From Bradyrhizobium sp. CCGUVB4N (GTDB lineage Bacteria > Pseudomonadota > Alphaproteobacteria > Rhizobiales > Xanthobacteraceae), in contig NZ_JANADP010000001.1 of NCBI RefSeq assembly GCF_024199945.1, positions 4,650,001-4,714,000 of the forward strand: DNA of 64,000 bases. Direction: 5' to 3'. A program made the translations under genes and the position numbers. Shown here piece by piece: positions 1-9,510 of the stretch. Position 1 is the first letter of the stretch. Every line of letters starts with the position of its first letter. Under the pieces are notes generated by a model. That model was not told the origin of the DNA. It saw nothing but the letters and a program-made list of their open reading frames with translations, and searched no databases.

Positions 1-43
1 GGTTCTATTGCGTTAAAGAGGGCTGCTCGGAGGCACGGAATCG

Positions 44-1333
44 GTGGCGAGCCGCACAAATCAACGGGTTTTGCTGGGTTTCGCGCTGCTGTGCGCCGCA
101 GCATTGCCGTGCGCCGATTCCTCGCGTTTGAGCGCGGCCGAGAGCCCATCGCAACCCTCTGTTGCGACGGCGAATTTTCCGATTGCCACGGCTGCACGCC
201 TAGCCGGCGACGGCAAGCAGACCCGCTTCATTCTCGACCTCGACCAGACCGTCAGCTTCCGCGTCACGACGCTCGCCGACCCTTACCGCGTCGTGGTCGA
301 CGTTCCCCAGGTGAATTTTCAGCTGGCTCCGGGCTCGGGGGCCGGGCGAGGGCTGGTCAAGGCCTTCCGCTACGGGCTCGTGATGCCCGGCGGCTCCCGA
401 ATCGTGTTCGACCTGACCGGGCCCGCCAAGATCACCAATTCCTACGTGCTCGAGGCGGCCAACGGCCAGCCGGCCCGGCTGGTGCTCGAGCTGGAGGAGG
501 TCGACCGCGCGGCTTTCGTGCAGACGCCCGCCCCGGAGAATCGCCCCGAGCTGCGACCGACGATCGCCACCGCGCCGCCGGCAACGGTTCCTGCCGCGCC
601 CGACGCGGCGCCGCAAAAGCCCTCCGACGGCCGGCCGGTCGTCGTGATCGATCCCGGCCATGGCGGTATCGACAACGGCACCCAGTCGAGCGGCGAGAGC
701 GAGAAGAACCTCGTGCTCGCCTTTGGCTTGGCGCTGCGCGATCGGCTGGAAAAAGCAGGCAAATACCGTGTGGTCATGACGCGGGACGACGACACCTTCA
801 TTCCGCTCAATGACCGATCCAAAATCGCCCGCAACCTGAATGCCGCGCTGTTCGTCTCGATCCACGCCGACGCGCTGCCGAAGGCCGAGGGCGATGCGCA
901 GGGCGCCACGATCTACACGCTCTCGGACAAGGCCTCCGACGCCGAGGCTCAGCGGCTGGCGGACGCCGAAAACCGTGCGGACGCGATCGCCGGCTTCAAT
1001 CTTGCGGAAGAGCCGACCGATGTCGCCGACATCCTGATCGACCTGACCCAGCGGGAAACCCGCACCTTTTCAAACCGTTTTGCCCATTTGCTGATGGGCG
1101 AAATGAAGTCGACCGTGCGGATGCACAAGCATCCCCTGAAGTCGGCCGGCTTCAGGGTGCTGAAAGCTCCCGACGTGCCTTCGGTGCTGGTCGAGATCGG
1201 CTACGTCTCCAACAAGGGCGACCTCGAGCACCTCGTGTCCGAGGGCTGGCGGTCCAAGGCTGTCGGCTCGATGGCCCAGGCGATCGACACGTTCCTGGCC
1301 AAGCGGATGGCGACGGCGGGGGCCAGCAATTAA
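44..1333 (+). CDS. amiC: N-acetylmuramoyl-L-alanine amidase (AMIN + Amidase_3)
   Basis: This is a periplasmic zinc amidase that cleaves the lactyl-peptide bond of peptidoglycan during cell separation. The 429-residue protein has an N-terminal hydrophobic export signal (about residues 8-30), an AMIN domain (about 45-155) that targets it to the wall or septum, a Pro/Ala linker, and an Amidase_3 domain (about 198-425). The visible zinc ligands are H206 (DPGHGG), E220 and H274 (VSIHAD), and the catalytic Glu is E384 (LVEIGYVSN). The GTG start is supported by GGAGG ten bases upstream. It lies directly before mrcA in the same direction, which fits a cell-wall neighbourhood. The assignment to AmiC among AmiA/B/C paralogues rests on the AMIN domain. 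Confidence 0.93.
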   Translation: MASRTNQRVLLGFALLCAAALPCADSSRLSAAESPSQPSVATANFPIATAARLAGDGKQTRFILDLDQTVSFRVTTLADPYRVVVDVPQVNFQLAPGSGAGRGLVKAFRYGLVMPGGSRIVFDLTGPAKITNSYVLEAANGQPARLVLELEEVDRAAFVQTPAPENRPELRPTIATAPPATVPAAPDAAPQKPSDGRPVVVIDPGHGGIDNGTQSSGESEKNLVLAFGLALRDRLEKAGKYRVVMTRDDDTFIPLNDRSKIARNLNAALFVSIHADALPKAEGDAQGATIYTLSDKASDAEAQRLADAENRADAIAGFNLAEEPTDVADILIDLTQRETRTFSNRFAHLLMGEMKSTVRMHKHPLKSAGFRVLKAPDVPSVLVEIGYVSNKGDLEHLVSEGWRSKAVGSMAQAIDTFLAKRMATAGASN

Positions 1334-1565
1334 TCAGGGAATGCCGGTTCCGACGTTAAGCCCTAGTTTGGCCACAGCGGACGCTTTATAAAAACGATGC
1401 AGGGGGTTCCGGAATCGATCAGAATCCCGTTCGGCAAGCGTCTTTCGGTCCGGCATCGATGGTATTGAATAGGCCGGTGAATTCGCGACGTGAGGATGGC
1501 GTCCGTTTGGGGCGCCTTATTTGGGCGCCTTGGGCTGATCCCGAGATTGAACGGATAAACACATA

Positions 1566-4073
1566 ATGCGCTTGCTTGTGCGGTTCATGGGCTTCCTGTT
1601 CGCCGCGGGAACGGTGATGTTCCTTGTTGGCGTCGGTGCCGTGGCAGGCCTGATCTGGCATTTCTCCAAGGACTTGCCCGACTACTCTCAGCTTCAGGAT
1701 TACGAGCCGCCGGTGATGACCCGCGTGCACGCGGTCGACGGTTCGCTGCTCGGCGAATACGCCAAGGAGCGGCGGCTTTATCTGCCGATCCAGGCGGTGC
1801 CGAAGCTCGTGATCAACGCGTTCCTCGCCGCCGAAGACAAGAATTTCTACGAGCATGGCGGCATCGACTACACCGGCATGGCGCGCGCCGGCGTGCTCTA
1901 TCTCCAGAACTTCGGCTCCAACCGCCGTCCGCAGGGTGCGTCCACGATCACCCAGCAGGTCGCCAAGAACTTCCTTCTGACCAACGAGGTCTCATTCTCG
2001 CGCAAGATCAAGGAAGCCTTGCTCGCGATGCGCATCGAGAAGACCTATTCGAAGGACAAGATCCTCGAGCTGTATCTGAACGAAATCTATCTCGGTCTCG
2101 GCGCCTACGGCATTGCCGCCGCTTCGCTGGTCTATTTCGACAAGTCGGTGAACGAGCTCACCGTGGCGGAAGCCTCCTACCTCGCCGCGCTGCCGAAGAT
2201 GCCGGCGACGCTGCATCCGGTGCGTAACCGCGATCGCGCCATCGAGCGCCGCAACTATGTGATCGACCGCCTCCAGGAGAACGGCTGGATCAAGCAGGCC
2301 GACGCCGAGAAGGCGCGCAAGGAGCCGCTGGCCGTCACCAACCGCTCCAACGGTGCCCACACCTTCGCCGGCGAGTATTTCGCCGAGGAAGTCCGCCGCG
2401 ACATCTTCGAGCGCTACGGCGAGAAGAAGTTGTATGAGGGCGGCCTGTCGGTCCGCACCACGCTCGATCCGAAGATCCAGGTCATGGCGCGCAAAACCAT
2501 GGTCGCCGGCCTCGTGAACTATGACGAGCAGCAGGGCTATCGCGGCGCCATCAGCAAGCTCGATATTTCGGGCGACTGGGGCGTGAAGCTCGCCGAGATC
2601 AAGTCGCTCTCCGACATCTCGCCGTGGCGCATGGCGGTGGTACTGGAGACCAGCGACCAGTCGGCGCGGATCGGTTTCCAGCCCAACCGCGAGCTCGGCG
2701 GCGCCGTCAGTAAGCAGCGCGAGACCGGCCTGGTCACGCTCGACGGCGTCAAATGGGCGAAGGCGGCCTCAGGAGCTGCGAAGGGCAGGGCGGCGACGTC
2801 GGTGGCGCAGGTGCTGCAGCCCGGTGACGTGATCTATGCCGACCCGCTCTACAGCAAGGAAGGCCAACCCGTCGAAGGGCAATACCGTCTGCGCCAGATC
2901 CCCGAAGTGTCGGGCGCGATGGTGGTGATGGACCCCTGGACCGGACGCGTGCTCGCGATGGTCGGCGGCTTCTCGTTCGACCAGAGCCAGTTCAACCGTG
3001 CCACGCAGGCCTACCGGCAGCCGGGTTCGTCGTTCAAGCCGATCGTCTATTCGGCCGCGCTCGACAACGGCTACACGCCGTCGACCGTCGTGCTCGACGC
3101 GCCGATCGAAATCGACCAGGGCCAGGGCGCCGGTGTGTGGCGGCCTGAAAACTTCTCGTCGAACAAATATCAGGGGCCGGTGACGCTGCGGAACGCGCTG
3201 CGGCAGTCGCTCAACACGGTGACGGTGCGCCTCGCGCAGGACATCGGCATGCCCCTGATCGGCGAATATGCGCGCCGGTTCGGCGTCTATGACGAGCTGC
3301 CGAATTATCTCTCCTACGCGCTTGGCGCCGGCGAGACCACGGCGATGCGCATGGTCACGGCCTACTCGATGCTCGCCAATGGCGGTCGCCGCGTGAAGCC
3401 GACCTTGATCGACCGTATCCAGGATCGCTACGGCCACACCATCTTCAAGCACGACCAGCGCGAATGCCGCGGCTGCGACGCGCCCGGCGGCTGGAAGAAC
3501 CAGAACGAGCCGCAGCTGATCGACCGCCGCGAGCAGGTGCTGGATTCCATGACCGCCTATCAGATCACTGAGCTGATGGAAGGCGTGGTCCAGGCCGGTA
3601 CGGCGACCGTCGTGAAGGAAGTCGGCAAGCCGATCGCCGGCAAGACCGGTACGACCAACGAGGCCAAGGACGCCTGGTTCGTCGGCTTCTCGCCTGACGT
3701 CGCGGTGGCGATCTACATGGGCTATGACAAGCCGCGTCCGCTCGGCAAAGGCAACGCTGCGACCGGTGGCCATCTGGCGGCTCCGATCGCGCGCGATTTC
3801 CTCAAGCTTGCGCTCGCCGACAAGCCCGCGGTTCCGTTCAAGGTGCCGGCCGGCATCAAGCTGATCCGCGTCGTCTCCAAAACCGGCATGCGCGCCGGCC
3901 CCGGCGAAACCGGCGGAACCATCCTCGAAGCCTTCAAGCCGGGCACGGCGCCGCCGGACAATTACTCGGTCATCGGGGTCGCCGACGCAGACGGGCGCGG
4001 CGGCATGCCGTCGTCGCAGCAGCAGCCGGATTCCGGCTTCCTGATCCGGCCGGGCACCGGTGGGCTGTGGTAG
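1566..4073 (+). CDS. mrcA: Penicillin-binding protein 1A (bifunctional class A PBP)
   Basis: This inner-membrane enzyme polymerises glycan strands and cross-links them. The 835-residue protein has an N-terminal membrane anchor (about 8-32), a GT51 transglycosylase domain (EDKNFYEHGG with catalytic Glu near residue 90, QGASTITQQ at 123-131), an OB-like insert, and a transpeptidase domain. The transpeptidase motifs are SSFK at 488-491, SLN at 548-550 and KTG at 693-695. The length is normal for alphaproteobacterial PBP1a. It follows amiC after a 232-base gap in which I see no gene, so it probably has its own promoter. Confidence 0.96.
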   Translation: MRLLVRFMGFLFAAGTVMFLVGVGAVAGLIWHFSKDLPDYSQLQDYEPPVMTRVHAVDGSLLGEYAKERRLYLPIQAVPKLVINAFLAAEDKNFYEHGGIDYTGMARAGVLYLQNFGSNRRPQGASTITQQVAKNFLLTNEVSFSRKIKEALLAMRIEKTYSKDKILELYLNEIYLGLGAYGIAAASLVYFDKSVNELTVAEASYLAALPKMPATLHPVRNRDRAIERRNYVIDRLQENGWIKQADAEKARKEPLAVTNRSNGAHTFAGEYFAEEVRRDIFERYGEKKLYEGGLSVRTTLDPKIQVMARKTMVAGLVNYDEQQGYRGAISKLDISGDWGVKLAEIKSLSDISPWRMAVVLETSDQSARIGFQPNRELGGAVSKQRETGLVTLDGVKWAKAASGAAKGRAATSVAQVLQPGDVIYADPLYSKEGQPVEGQYRLRQIPEVSGAMVVMDPWTGRVLAMVGGFSFDQSQFNRATQAYRQPGSSFKPIVYSAALDNGYTPSTVVLDAPIEIDQGQGAGVWRPENFSSNKYQGPVTLRNALRQSLNTVTVRLAQDIGMPLIGEYARRFGVYDELPNYLSYALGAGETTAMRMVTAYSMLANGGRRVKPTLIDRIQDRYGHTIFKHDQRECRGCDAPGGWKNQNEPQLIDRREQVLDSMTAYQITELMEGVVQAGTATVVKEVGKPIAGKTGTTNEAKDAWFVGFSPDVAVAIYMGYDKPRPLGKGNAATGGHLAAPIARDFLKLALADKPAVPFKVPAGIKLIRVVSKTGMRAGPGETGGTILEAFKPGTAPPDNYSVIGVADADGRGGMPSSQQQPDSGFLIRPGTGGLW

Positions 4074-4182
4074 CCGTTAACGCCTGATCCGGGCGAGGCG
4101 GGCGGTTGCGCTTTGGCGCTGCCGCCGTTACATCCCCGTTGCAAATCAAACGCGGACCAGCTCCGCGAGACCAGAGAACGAC

Positions 4183-5314
4183 ATGCGCGCCGAAATCGAA
4201 CGGTTGGTAGAAGAGATCAAGCAGTCAGTCGGGCTGCTGAGGAGGCATCTTTGACGTCGAGAAATCGACGGCGCGCCTCGCTGAGCTGAACAAGCTCGCA
4301 GAAGATCCCAACCTCTGGAACGATCCCCAGAAAGCCCAGAAGCTGATGCAGGAGCGGACCTCGCTTGAGGACTCGCTCTCGGGCATCGGCAAGGTCGAGC
4401 AGCAGCTCGAAGACGACATCGGCATGATCGAGCTCGGCGAGGCCGAGGGCGATGCCGGCGTCGTGGCCGAAGCCGAAGCCGCACTCAAGAACCTCAAGAA
4501 GGAAGTGGCGCGGCGCGAGCTCGAGGCGCTGCTGTCGGGCGAGGCCGATCGCTTCGATTCCTATCTCGAAGTCCATGCCGGCGCCGGCGGCACCGAGAGC
4601 CAGGACTGGGCGCAGATGCTCTTGCGCATGTACACGCGCTGGGCCGAAACGCACGGCTTCAAGGTCGAGTATCTCGAAGAGTCCGAGGGCGAAGAGGCCG
4701 GCATCAAGTCGGCGACCATCCAGGTCTCCGGCCACAACGCCTATGGCTGGCTGAAGACCGAGGCGGGCGTGCATCGTCTTGTCCGCATCTCGCCGTTCGA
4801 TTCCAACGCGCGCCGGCACACCTCGTTCTCGAGCGTGCAGGTGTTTCCGGTCATCGACGACAGCATCAAGATCGACATCAAGGAATCCGACGTCCGCACC
4901 GACACGATGCGGTCGGGCGGCGCCGGCGGTCAGCACGTCAACAAGACCGAATCCGCGGTACGCCTGACGCACATCCCGACCGGCGTCGCGGTGGTCTGCC
5001 AGGCCGGCCGCTCCCAGCACAAGAACCGGGCGCAGGCCTGGGACATGCTGCGCGCGCGGCTGTACGAGATCGAGCTGAAGAAGCGCGAGGAGAAGGCCGC
5101 CGCCGACCAGGCCGCCAAGACCGATATCGGCTGGGGTCACCAGATCCGCTCCTATGTGCTGCAGCCCTATCAGATGGTGAAGGACCTGCGCACCGGCGTG
5201 CAGACCTCCGACACGTCGGGCGTCCTCAACGGCGAGCTCGACGACTTCATGGCCGCGACGCTTGCCCAGCGCGCCTTCGGGACCACCGGCGCTGACATCG
5301 AGGACGTGGATTGA
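4183..5314 (+). CDS. prfB: Peptide chain release factor 2, with programmed +1 frameshift
   Basis: RF2 terminates translation at UGA and UAA. The reading frame opens at ATG 4183, runs 23 codons to an in-frame UGA at 4252-4254, and continues in the +1 frame from 4253 after skipping T4252. The shift site reads AGG AGG CAT CTT TGA C, the same layout as the E. coli RF2 site: a Shine-Dalgarno-like stimulator three bases before the slippery CUU, and UGA-C as the poor stop. The joined product is 376 residues, normal for RF2, and carries the catalytic GGQ loop (SGGAGGQHVN). A frame-by-frame caller would start at the internal Met at 4346 and lose the N-terminal domain. Confidence 0.96.
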
Positions 5315-5316
5315 TC

Positions 5317-6198
5317 ATGCCCCGTGTTGCCTTCATCGGGTTGGGGCGGATGGGCCATGGCATGGCCGGTCGCTATCTCGATGCCGGCTTTACGGTGGCG
5401 CTGTGGAATCGCAGCAAGGCAAAAGCGGAAGACCTGATCGCGCGTGGTGCGCATTGGGCGACCTCGCCCGAGGATGCCGCGATCGACGCCGATGCCGTGG
5501 TGACCATGGTCGCCCACGACGAAGCCTCGCGCGCGGTCTGGCTCGGACCGAACGGGGCAGCCAAGACGGCGAAGGCCGGCACCATAGCGATCGAGTGCTC
5601 CACCGTTTCCTATGACCATGCGCGCGAGATGGGTCGCGAGCTCAATGCGCGCGGGCTGATCTATATCGACTGCCCCGTGACGGGATTGCCGGATGCGGCA
5701 GCAAGCGGAAAGCTGACGCTGCTGGCCGGCGCCGATGCGGCCGACCTCGAGCGCGCCCGCCCGTTCCTCGAACCCATCGGCTCGACCATCCGGCATTTCG
5801 GTGCTGTCGGCTCCGGCACGGTCTACAAGCTCATCAACAATCTCATGGGCGCGATCCAGATCGCTGGCCTTGCCGAGGGCCTCGCGATCGCCGAGCAGGC
5901 CGGGCTCGACATGAATCTGGTGCTGGAGTCGATCCAGGCCGGCGTCGCCGCCAGCCCGCAGGTGCAGCGCCACTCCAAGCGCATGGTCGCCCGCGATTTC
6001 AGCGGCGCGACGTTCACCGCAGCGCTGCGGCACAAGGATGCCGCCTACGCCGTGAAACTCGCCGAGAGCCTGCTGGCCGACACGCCGCTGGTCTCGCGCG
6101 CCGCGGTCGATGCATACGCCCTAGCCAAGGCCGCGATGCCCGATGACGACGAGGGCAAGATGATCGAGCTGGTGTCGCGGCCGAAGAAGCCGTCCTAA
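5317..6198 (+). CDS. NAD(P)-dependent beta-hydroxyacid dehydrogenase (3-hydroxyisobutyrate dehydrogenase family)
   Basis: This is a cytosolic dehydrogenase of the 3-hydroxyisobutyrate/6-phosphogluconate family, acting on a short beta-hydroxy acid that cannot be named from sequence. The N-terminal Rossmann motif GLGRMGHGMA is at residues 7-16, a substrate-binding DCPVTG segment lies in mid-protein, and the catalytic-lysine segment GSGTVYKLINN follows. The length (293 residues from ATG 5317) is typical. A TTG at 5311 overlapping the prfB stop would add two residues; I prefer the ATG because the Rossmann strand then begins right after Met. It follows prfB by two bases. Confidence 0.88.
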   Translation: MPRVAFIGLGRMGHGMAGRYLDAGFTVALWNRSKAKAEDLIARGAHWATSPEDAAIDADAVVTMVAHDEASRAVWLGPNGAAKTAKAGTIAIECSTVSYDHAREMGRELNARGLIYIDCPVTGLPDAAASGKLTLLAGADAADLERARPFLEPIGSTIRHFGAVGSGTVYKLINNLMGAIQIAGLAEGLAIAEQAGLDMNLVLESIQAGVAASPQVQRHSKRMVARDFSGATFTAALRHKDAAYAVKLAESLLADTPLVSRAAVDAYALAKAAMPDDDEGKMIELVSRPKKPS

Positions 6199-6212
6199 CT
6201 GGGAATTTCGAC

Positions 6213-7082
6213 GTGGGGCAGCCTCGATCGGAGCGCGGTCTCGGCATTGCCCTTGTCGCCGCAGCGGCGATTGCCTGGAGCACGGCGCCGTTCTTCACGC
6301 GACTGCTGCCGTTCGATCCCTGGACCATCCTGTTCTGGCGCGGCCTGTTCGGCGGCAGCCTGATCACGGTGCTCCTCGTCCTGATGCAGGGGCCGGGCGC
6401 GCTGCGGCAATTGGTGGTGCCGGGACGCGGGGGCTCGCTCGTCGCCTCGCTGTCCGCTGTCGGCATGATCTCGTTCATCCCCGCGCTGCAGATGACTGAT
6501 GTCATGAATGTCGCGGTGCTGATCGCGACCCAGCCGTTCGTTGCGGCTGCACTGGCATGGCTGTGGCTTGGCGAATCCGCGACGTGGCGCACCCTGATCG
6601 CGAGCCTCGTCGCCTTTTCCGGCGTCGTCATCACGGTCGGCGGCATCAGGGCGGGCGCCGATATCGGCGGCGTGGCCCTGAGCTGCCTGATGGTGCTTGC
6701 GATCTCGGCCATGACGGTCGTCGTCCGGCGCCATAGGGAGACCTCGATGGTCGCGGCGGCAGCACTGTCGAACTTCATCGGCAGCCTCGTCAGCCTGCCA
6801 TTCGCGCACGATATCGCCCATGTCGGCGGCCACAGCCTCGCGATCCTCGCGATGTTCGGCTGCCTCCAGGTCGCGCTCGGCCTGACCTTCTACATGCTCG
6901 GCTCGCGCCTGCTGCCGTCAGGGCAGGCCTCCCTGATCGCCACGCTGGAGACGCCATTGATGGCGTTCTGGATCTGGGTGGGGTTTGGCGAGGTCCCCGC
7001 CGTGCATGCGCTCATTGGCGGGGCGCTGGTGATCGGGGCGGTGATCGCCGATATCGCGGGCGACGCTCGTTCGCGCTTGTGA
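6213..7082 (+). CDS. DMT-superfamily (EamA) transporter
   Basis: This is a small-metabolite permease of the drug/metabolite transporter superfamily with two EamA repeats and about ten hydrophobic helices in 289 residues. Landmarks are an early AAIAWSTAPFFTRLL helix and the repeat-end segments WLWLGESATW and WIWVGFGEVPAVHALIGG. It starts at GTG 6213, 14 bases after the dehydrogenase, so the two are probably co-transcribed. The substrate cannot be inferred; members export amino acids, sugars or cofactors. A second, unrelated-looking EamA gene follows 62 bases downstream. Confidence 0.87.
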   Translation: MGQPRSERGLGIALVAAAAIAWSTAPFFTRLLPFDPWTILFWRGLFGGSLITVLLVLMQGPGALRQLVVPGRGGSLVASLSAVGMISFIPALQMTDVMNVAVLIATQPFVAAALAWLWLGESATWRTLIASLVAFSGVVITVGGIRAGADIGGVALSCLMVLAISAMTVVVRRHRETSMVAAAALSNFIGSLVSLPFAHDIAHVGGHSLAILAMFGCLQVALGLTFYMLGSRLLPSGQASLIATLETPLMAFWIWVGFGEVPAVHALIGGALVIGAVIADIAGDARSRL

Positions 7083-7144
7083 GCCGCGTCTTGTCGGGAA
7101 TCGGGTGGCATTATCCGTTGGCTTGAACTAGGTCGACCGCCGAG

Positions 7145-8065
7145 ATGAAACCCATGCTGCCGAACGATATCAGGATCGATGCGCGAGACTGGTCGCTGCT
7201 CGCCGTCCTCTCGATCCTCTGGGGCGGGTCATTCTTCTTCAATGGTGCGGCGTTGCGGGAATTGCCGCCGCTGACACTCGTGCTGCTGCGCGTCGCGCTT
7301 GGCGCAGCCATGCTGCTCCCGCTGCTTCGTTTGCAGGGGATCAACTTCCCGAAGGGCGTCAGGGGCTGGAAGCCGTTCTTTGCGATCGGCTTGCTCAACA
7401 ACGTCATTCCGTTCTCGCTGATCGTGATCGGCCAGACCTTCATTCCGAGCGGGCTCGCCTCCATCCTCAATGCCACCACGCCGCTGTTCACGGTACTGGT
7501 GATGGCCGCCGCGGGTGAAGAGGCATTGCAGGCGCGGCGGGTCGCCGGCGTAGCGCTTGGGCTCGCCGGCGTGGTCATCCTGCGCGGATGGGGCATCGAG
7601 ACGCGCACGGCGCAGGGGCTTGGCATCCTCCTCTGTCTCGGCGGCGCGCTCAGCTATGGCTTTGCGGCGCTCGCCGCGCGGCGGCTCCTGAAGGACTCGC
7701 CACCACTGGGAACGGCCACGTTTCAGCTGATGGCGTCGACGGTGATGATGGCTGTCGTCGCCGGCGCGGCGGAGCAGCCGTGGCGGCTGCCGATACCGGG
7801 CGTGTTGACCTGGCTTGCGGTCCTCGGTCTCGCCGCGCTCTCGACAGCGCTCGCCTACATCGTGTTCTTTCAGATCATACGACGCTCAGGCGCGAGCAAC
7901 GTCATGCTGGTGACGCTGCTCATTCCCGTGACCGCGATCCTGCTGGGATGGCTGGTGCTGGGTGAGCCGATTTCCGCGCGCGAGATCGCCGGTGCGATCG
8001 TCATCGCCAGCGCGTTGATCGTGATCGACGGACGCGCGCTGAGGATGCTGCAGCGCGTCGCATAA
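7145..8065 (+). CDS. DMT-superfamily (EamA) transporter
   Basis: This is a second EamA-type permease of 306 residues with about ten transmembrane helices. The entry segment LLAVLSILWGGSFFFNGAAL and the closing WLVLGEPISAREIAG are characteristic of YdcZ/RhaT-like DMT proteins. It shares direction with the preceding EamA gene but the two are divergent in sequence, so a recent tandem duplication is unlikely. ATG 7145 is the only sensible start, although a second Met lies three codons on. The substrate is unknown. Confidence 0.87.
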   Translation: MKPMLPNDIRIDARDWSLLAVLSILWGGSFFFNGAALRELPPLTLVLLRVALGAAMLLPLLRLQGINFPKGVRGWKPFFAIGLLNNVIPFSLIVIGQTFIPSGLASILNATTPLFTVLVMAAAGEEALQARRVAGVALGLAGVVILRGWGIETRTAQGLGILLCLGGALSYGFAALAARRLLKDSPPLGTATFQLMASTVMMAVVAGAAEQPWRLPIPGVLTWLAVLGLAALSTALAYIVFFQIIRRSGASNVMLVTLLIPVTAILLGWLVLGEPISAREIAGAIVIASALIVIDGRALRMLQRVA

Positions 8066-8174
8066 GTTCCTGCCTCCGCGTTTCACGTTGCGGAAAATCC
8101 TGCCGCTTGCCAGCGGCAAGGCTGCTTGCGACACTCCCTCACAATAAGAACGACAAAACATAGGGGAGAGAACG

Positions 8175-9411
8175 ATGCCGGGTCGTCGCGAAAACCTTGC
8201 TGCCCTCGCCATGCTTGCTGCCGGAGTGCTCGTCACGACGCCGGCCTCGGCGCAGAAGAAATACGATCCCGGCGCCAGCGACACCGAAATCAAGATCGGC
8301 AACATCATGCCTTACAGTGGACCGGCTTCGTCCTATGGCGTGATCGGCAAGACCGAGGCCGCGTTCTTTCGGATGATCAATGATCAGGGCGGCATCAACG
8401 GCCGCAAGATCAACTTCATCAGCTATGACGACGCCTATTCGCCGCCGAAGGCGATCGAGCAGGCGCGCAAGCTGGTCGAGAGCGATGAGGTGCTGCTGAT
8501 CTTCCAGGCGCTCGGCACGCCCTCGAACTCGGCGATCATGAAATACATGAACGCCAAGAAGGTGCCGCAGCTGTTCGTCGCCTCCGGCGGCACCAAGTTC
8601 GGCGATCCCAAGAACTTTCCGTGGACCATGGGCTTTCAGCCGAATTACCAGAGCGAGGGGCGGATCTACGCAAAGTACATCCGCGACAACTTCCCGAACG
8701 GCAAGATCGCCGTGTTCTGGCAGAACGATGACGCCGGCAAGGACCAGTTCAAGGGCCTGAAGGACGGGCTCGGCGACAAGGCCAGCATGATCATCGCGGA
8801 CAAATCCTACGAGGTCAGCGATCCCTCGATCGACTCGCAGATCGTCGCCTTGCATGATTCCGGTGCCGACATCTTCTTCTCATGGGCCGCGCCGAAGGGT
8901 TCAGCGCAGGCGATCCGGAAGGTCGGCGAGCTCGGCTGGAAGCCAAAATTCTTCCTGGCCAACACCGCGACCTCGGTCGCCTCGGTCTTGAAGCCGGCCG
9001 GCCTCGACTATTCCAAGGACATCATCTCGACCATCTATCTGAAGGAGCCGACAGATCCGACCTGGGACAAAGGATCCCGCGGTCGTGAAATGGCGCGAAT
9101 TCATGGACAAGTACTATCCTGACGGCGACAAGGCCAATGCCAACAACGTCTACGGCTACGTGCAGGCCGAGGCGATGCTACAGGTCCTGAAGCAGTGCGG
9201 CGACAATCTCACGCGCGACAACGTCATGAAGCAGGCCGCAAGCCTGAAGAATTTCCACACCGACCTGATGCTGCCCGGCATCATGGTCAACACGTCAGCC
9301 GACGACTATTTCCCGATCGAGCAGATGCAGCTGATGCGCTTCAACGGGCAGGCCTGGGAGATGTTCGGCGATGTCATCACCGGCGAGGTCGGCCACGAGC
9401 GCAGCCAGTAG
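8175..9411 (+). pseudogene. LivK-like ABC substrate-binding protein, frameshifted by one extra base
   Basis: This is a periplasmic binding protein of the branched-chain amino acid (Peripla_BP_6) family. It has a signal peptide (about 1-30, ending ASAQK) and the typical opening EIKIGNIMPYSGPASSYG. The frame 8175-9122 ends early after EPTDPTWDK, while 9085-9411 carries the rest of the domain (KYYPDGDKANANNVYGY onward). The two join exactly if one G of the GG at 9072-9073 is removed, giving DKDPAVVKWREFMDK and a 411-residue protein of normal length. So this is either a fresh inactivating insertion or a sequencing error. No permease or ATPase genes accompany it, as is common for orphan binding proteins in this group. 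Confidence 0.85.
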
Positions 9412-9424
9412 TCGGGGCTGGCTA

Positions 9425-9510
9425 ATGGAGCGTTTTCCAGCGAAGTGGGCACCGGTTCGCGTCAGGAAAACGCGTCAGGACTTCCGTTCCGATTCGAACG
9501 GAACGGAAGT
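9425..9510. repeat. Bradyrhizobium-type interspersed palindromic repeat
   Basis: The stretch GGAGCGTTTTCCAGCG... followed by CACCGGTTCGCGTCAGGAAAACGCGTC is a repeat I recognise from many Bradyrhizobium/Rhodopseudomonas intergenic spaces. It contains the inverted pair CGTTTTCC/GGAAAACG and ends in a hairpin with arms ACTTCCGTTCCG (9480-9491) and CGGAACGGAAGT (9499-9510). It sits between two convergent genes, and its right part supplies the last codons of the minus-strand ligase gene. It could also serve as a bidirectional terminator. Confidence 0.7.
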
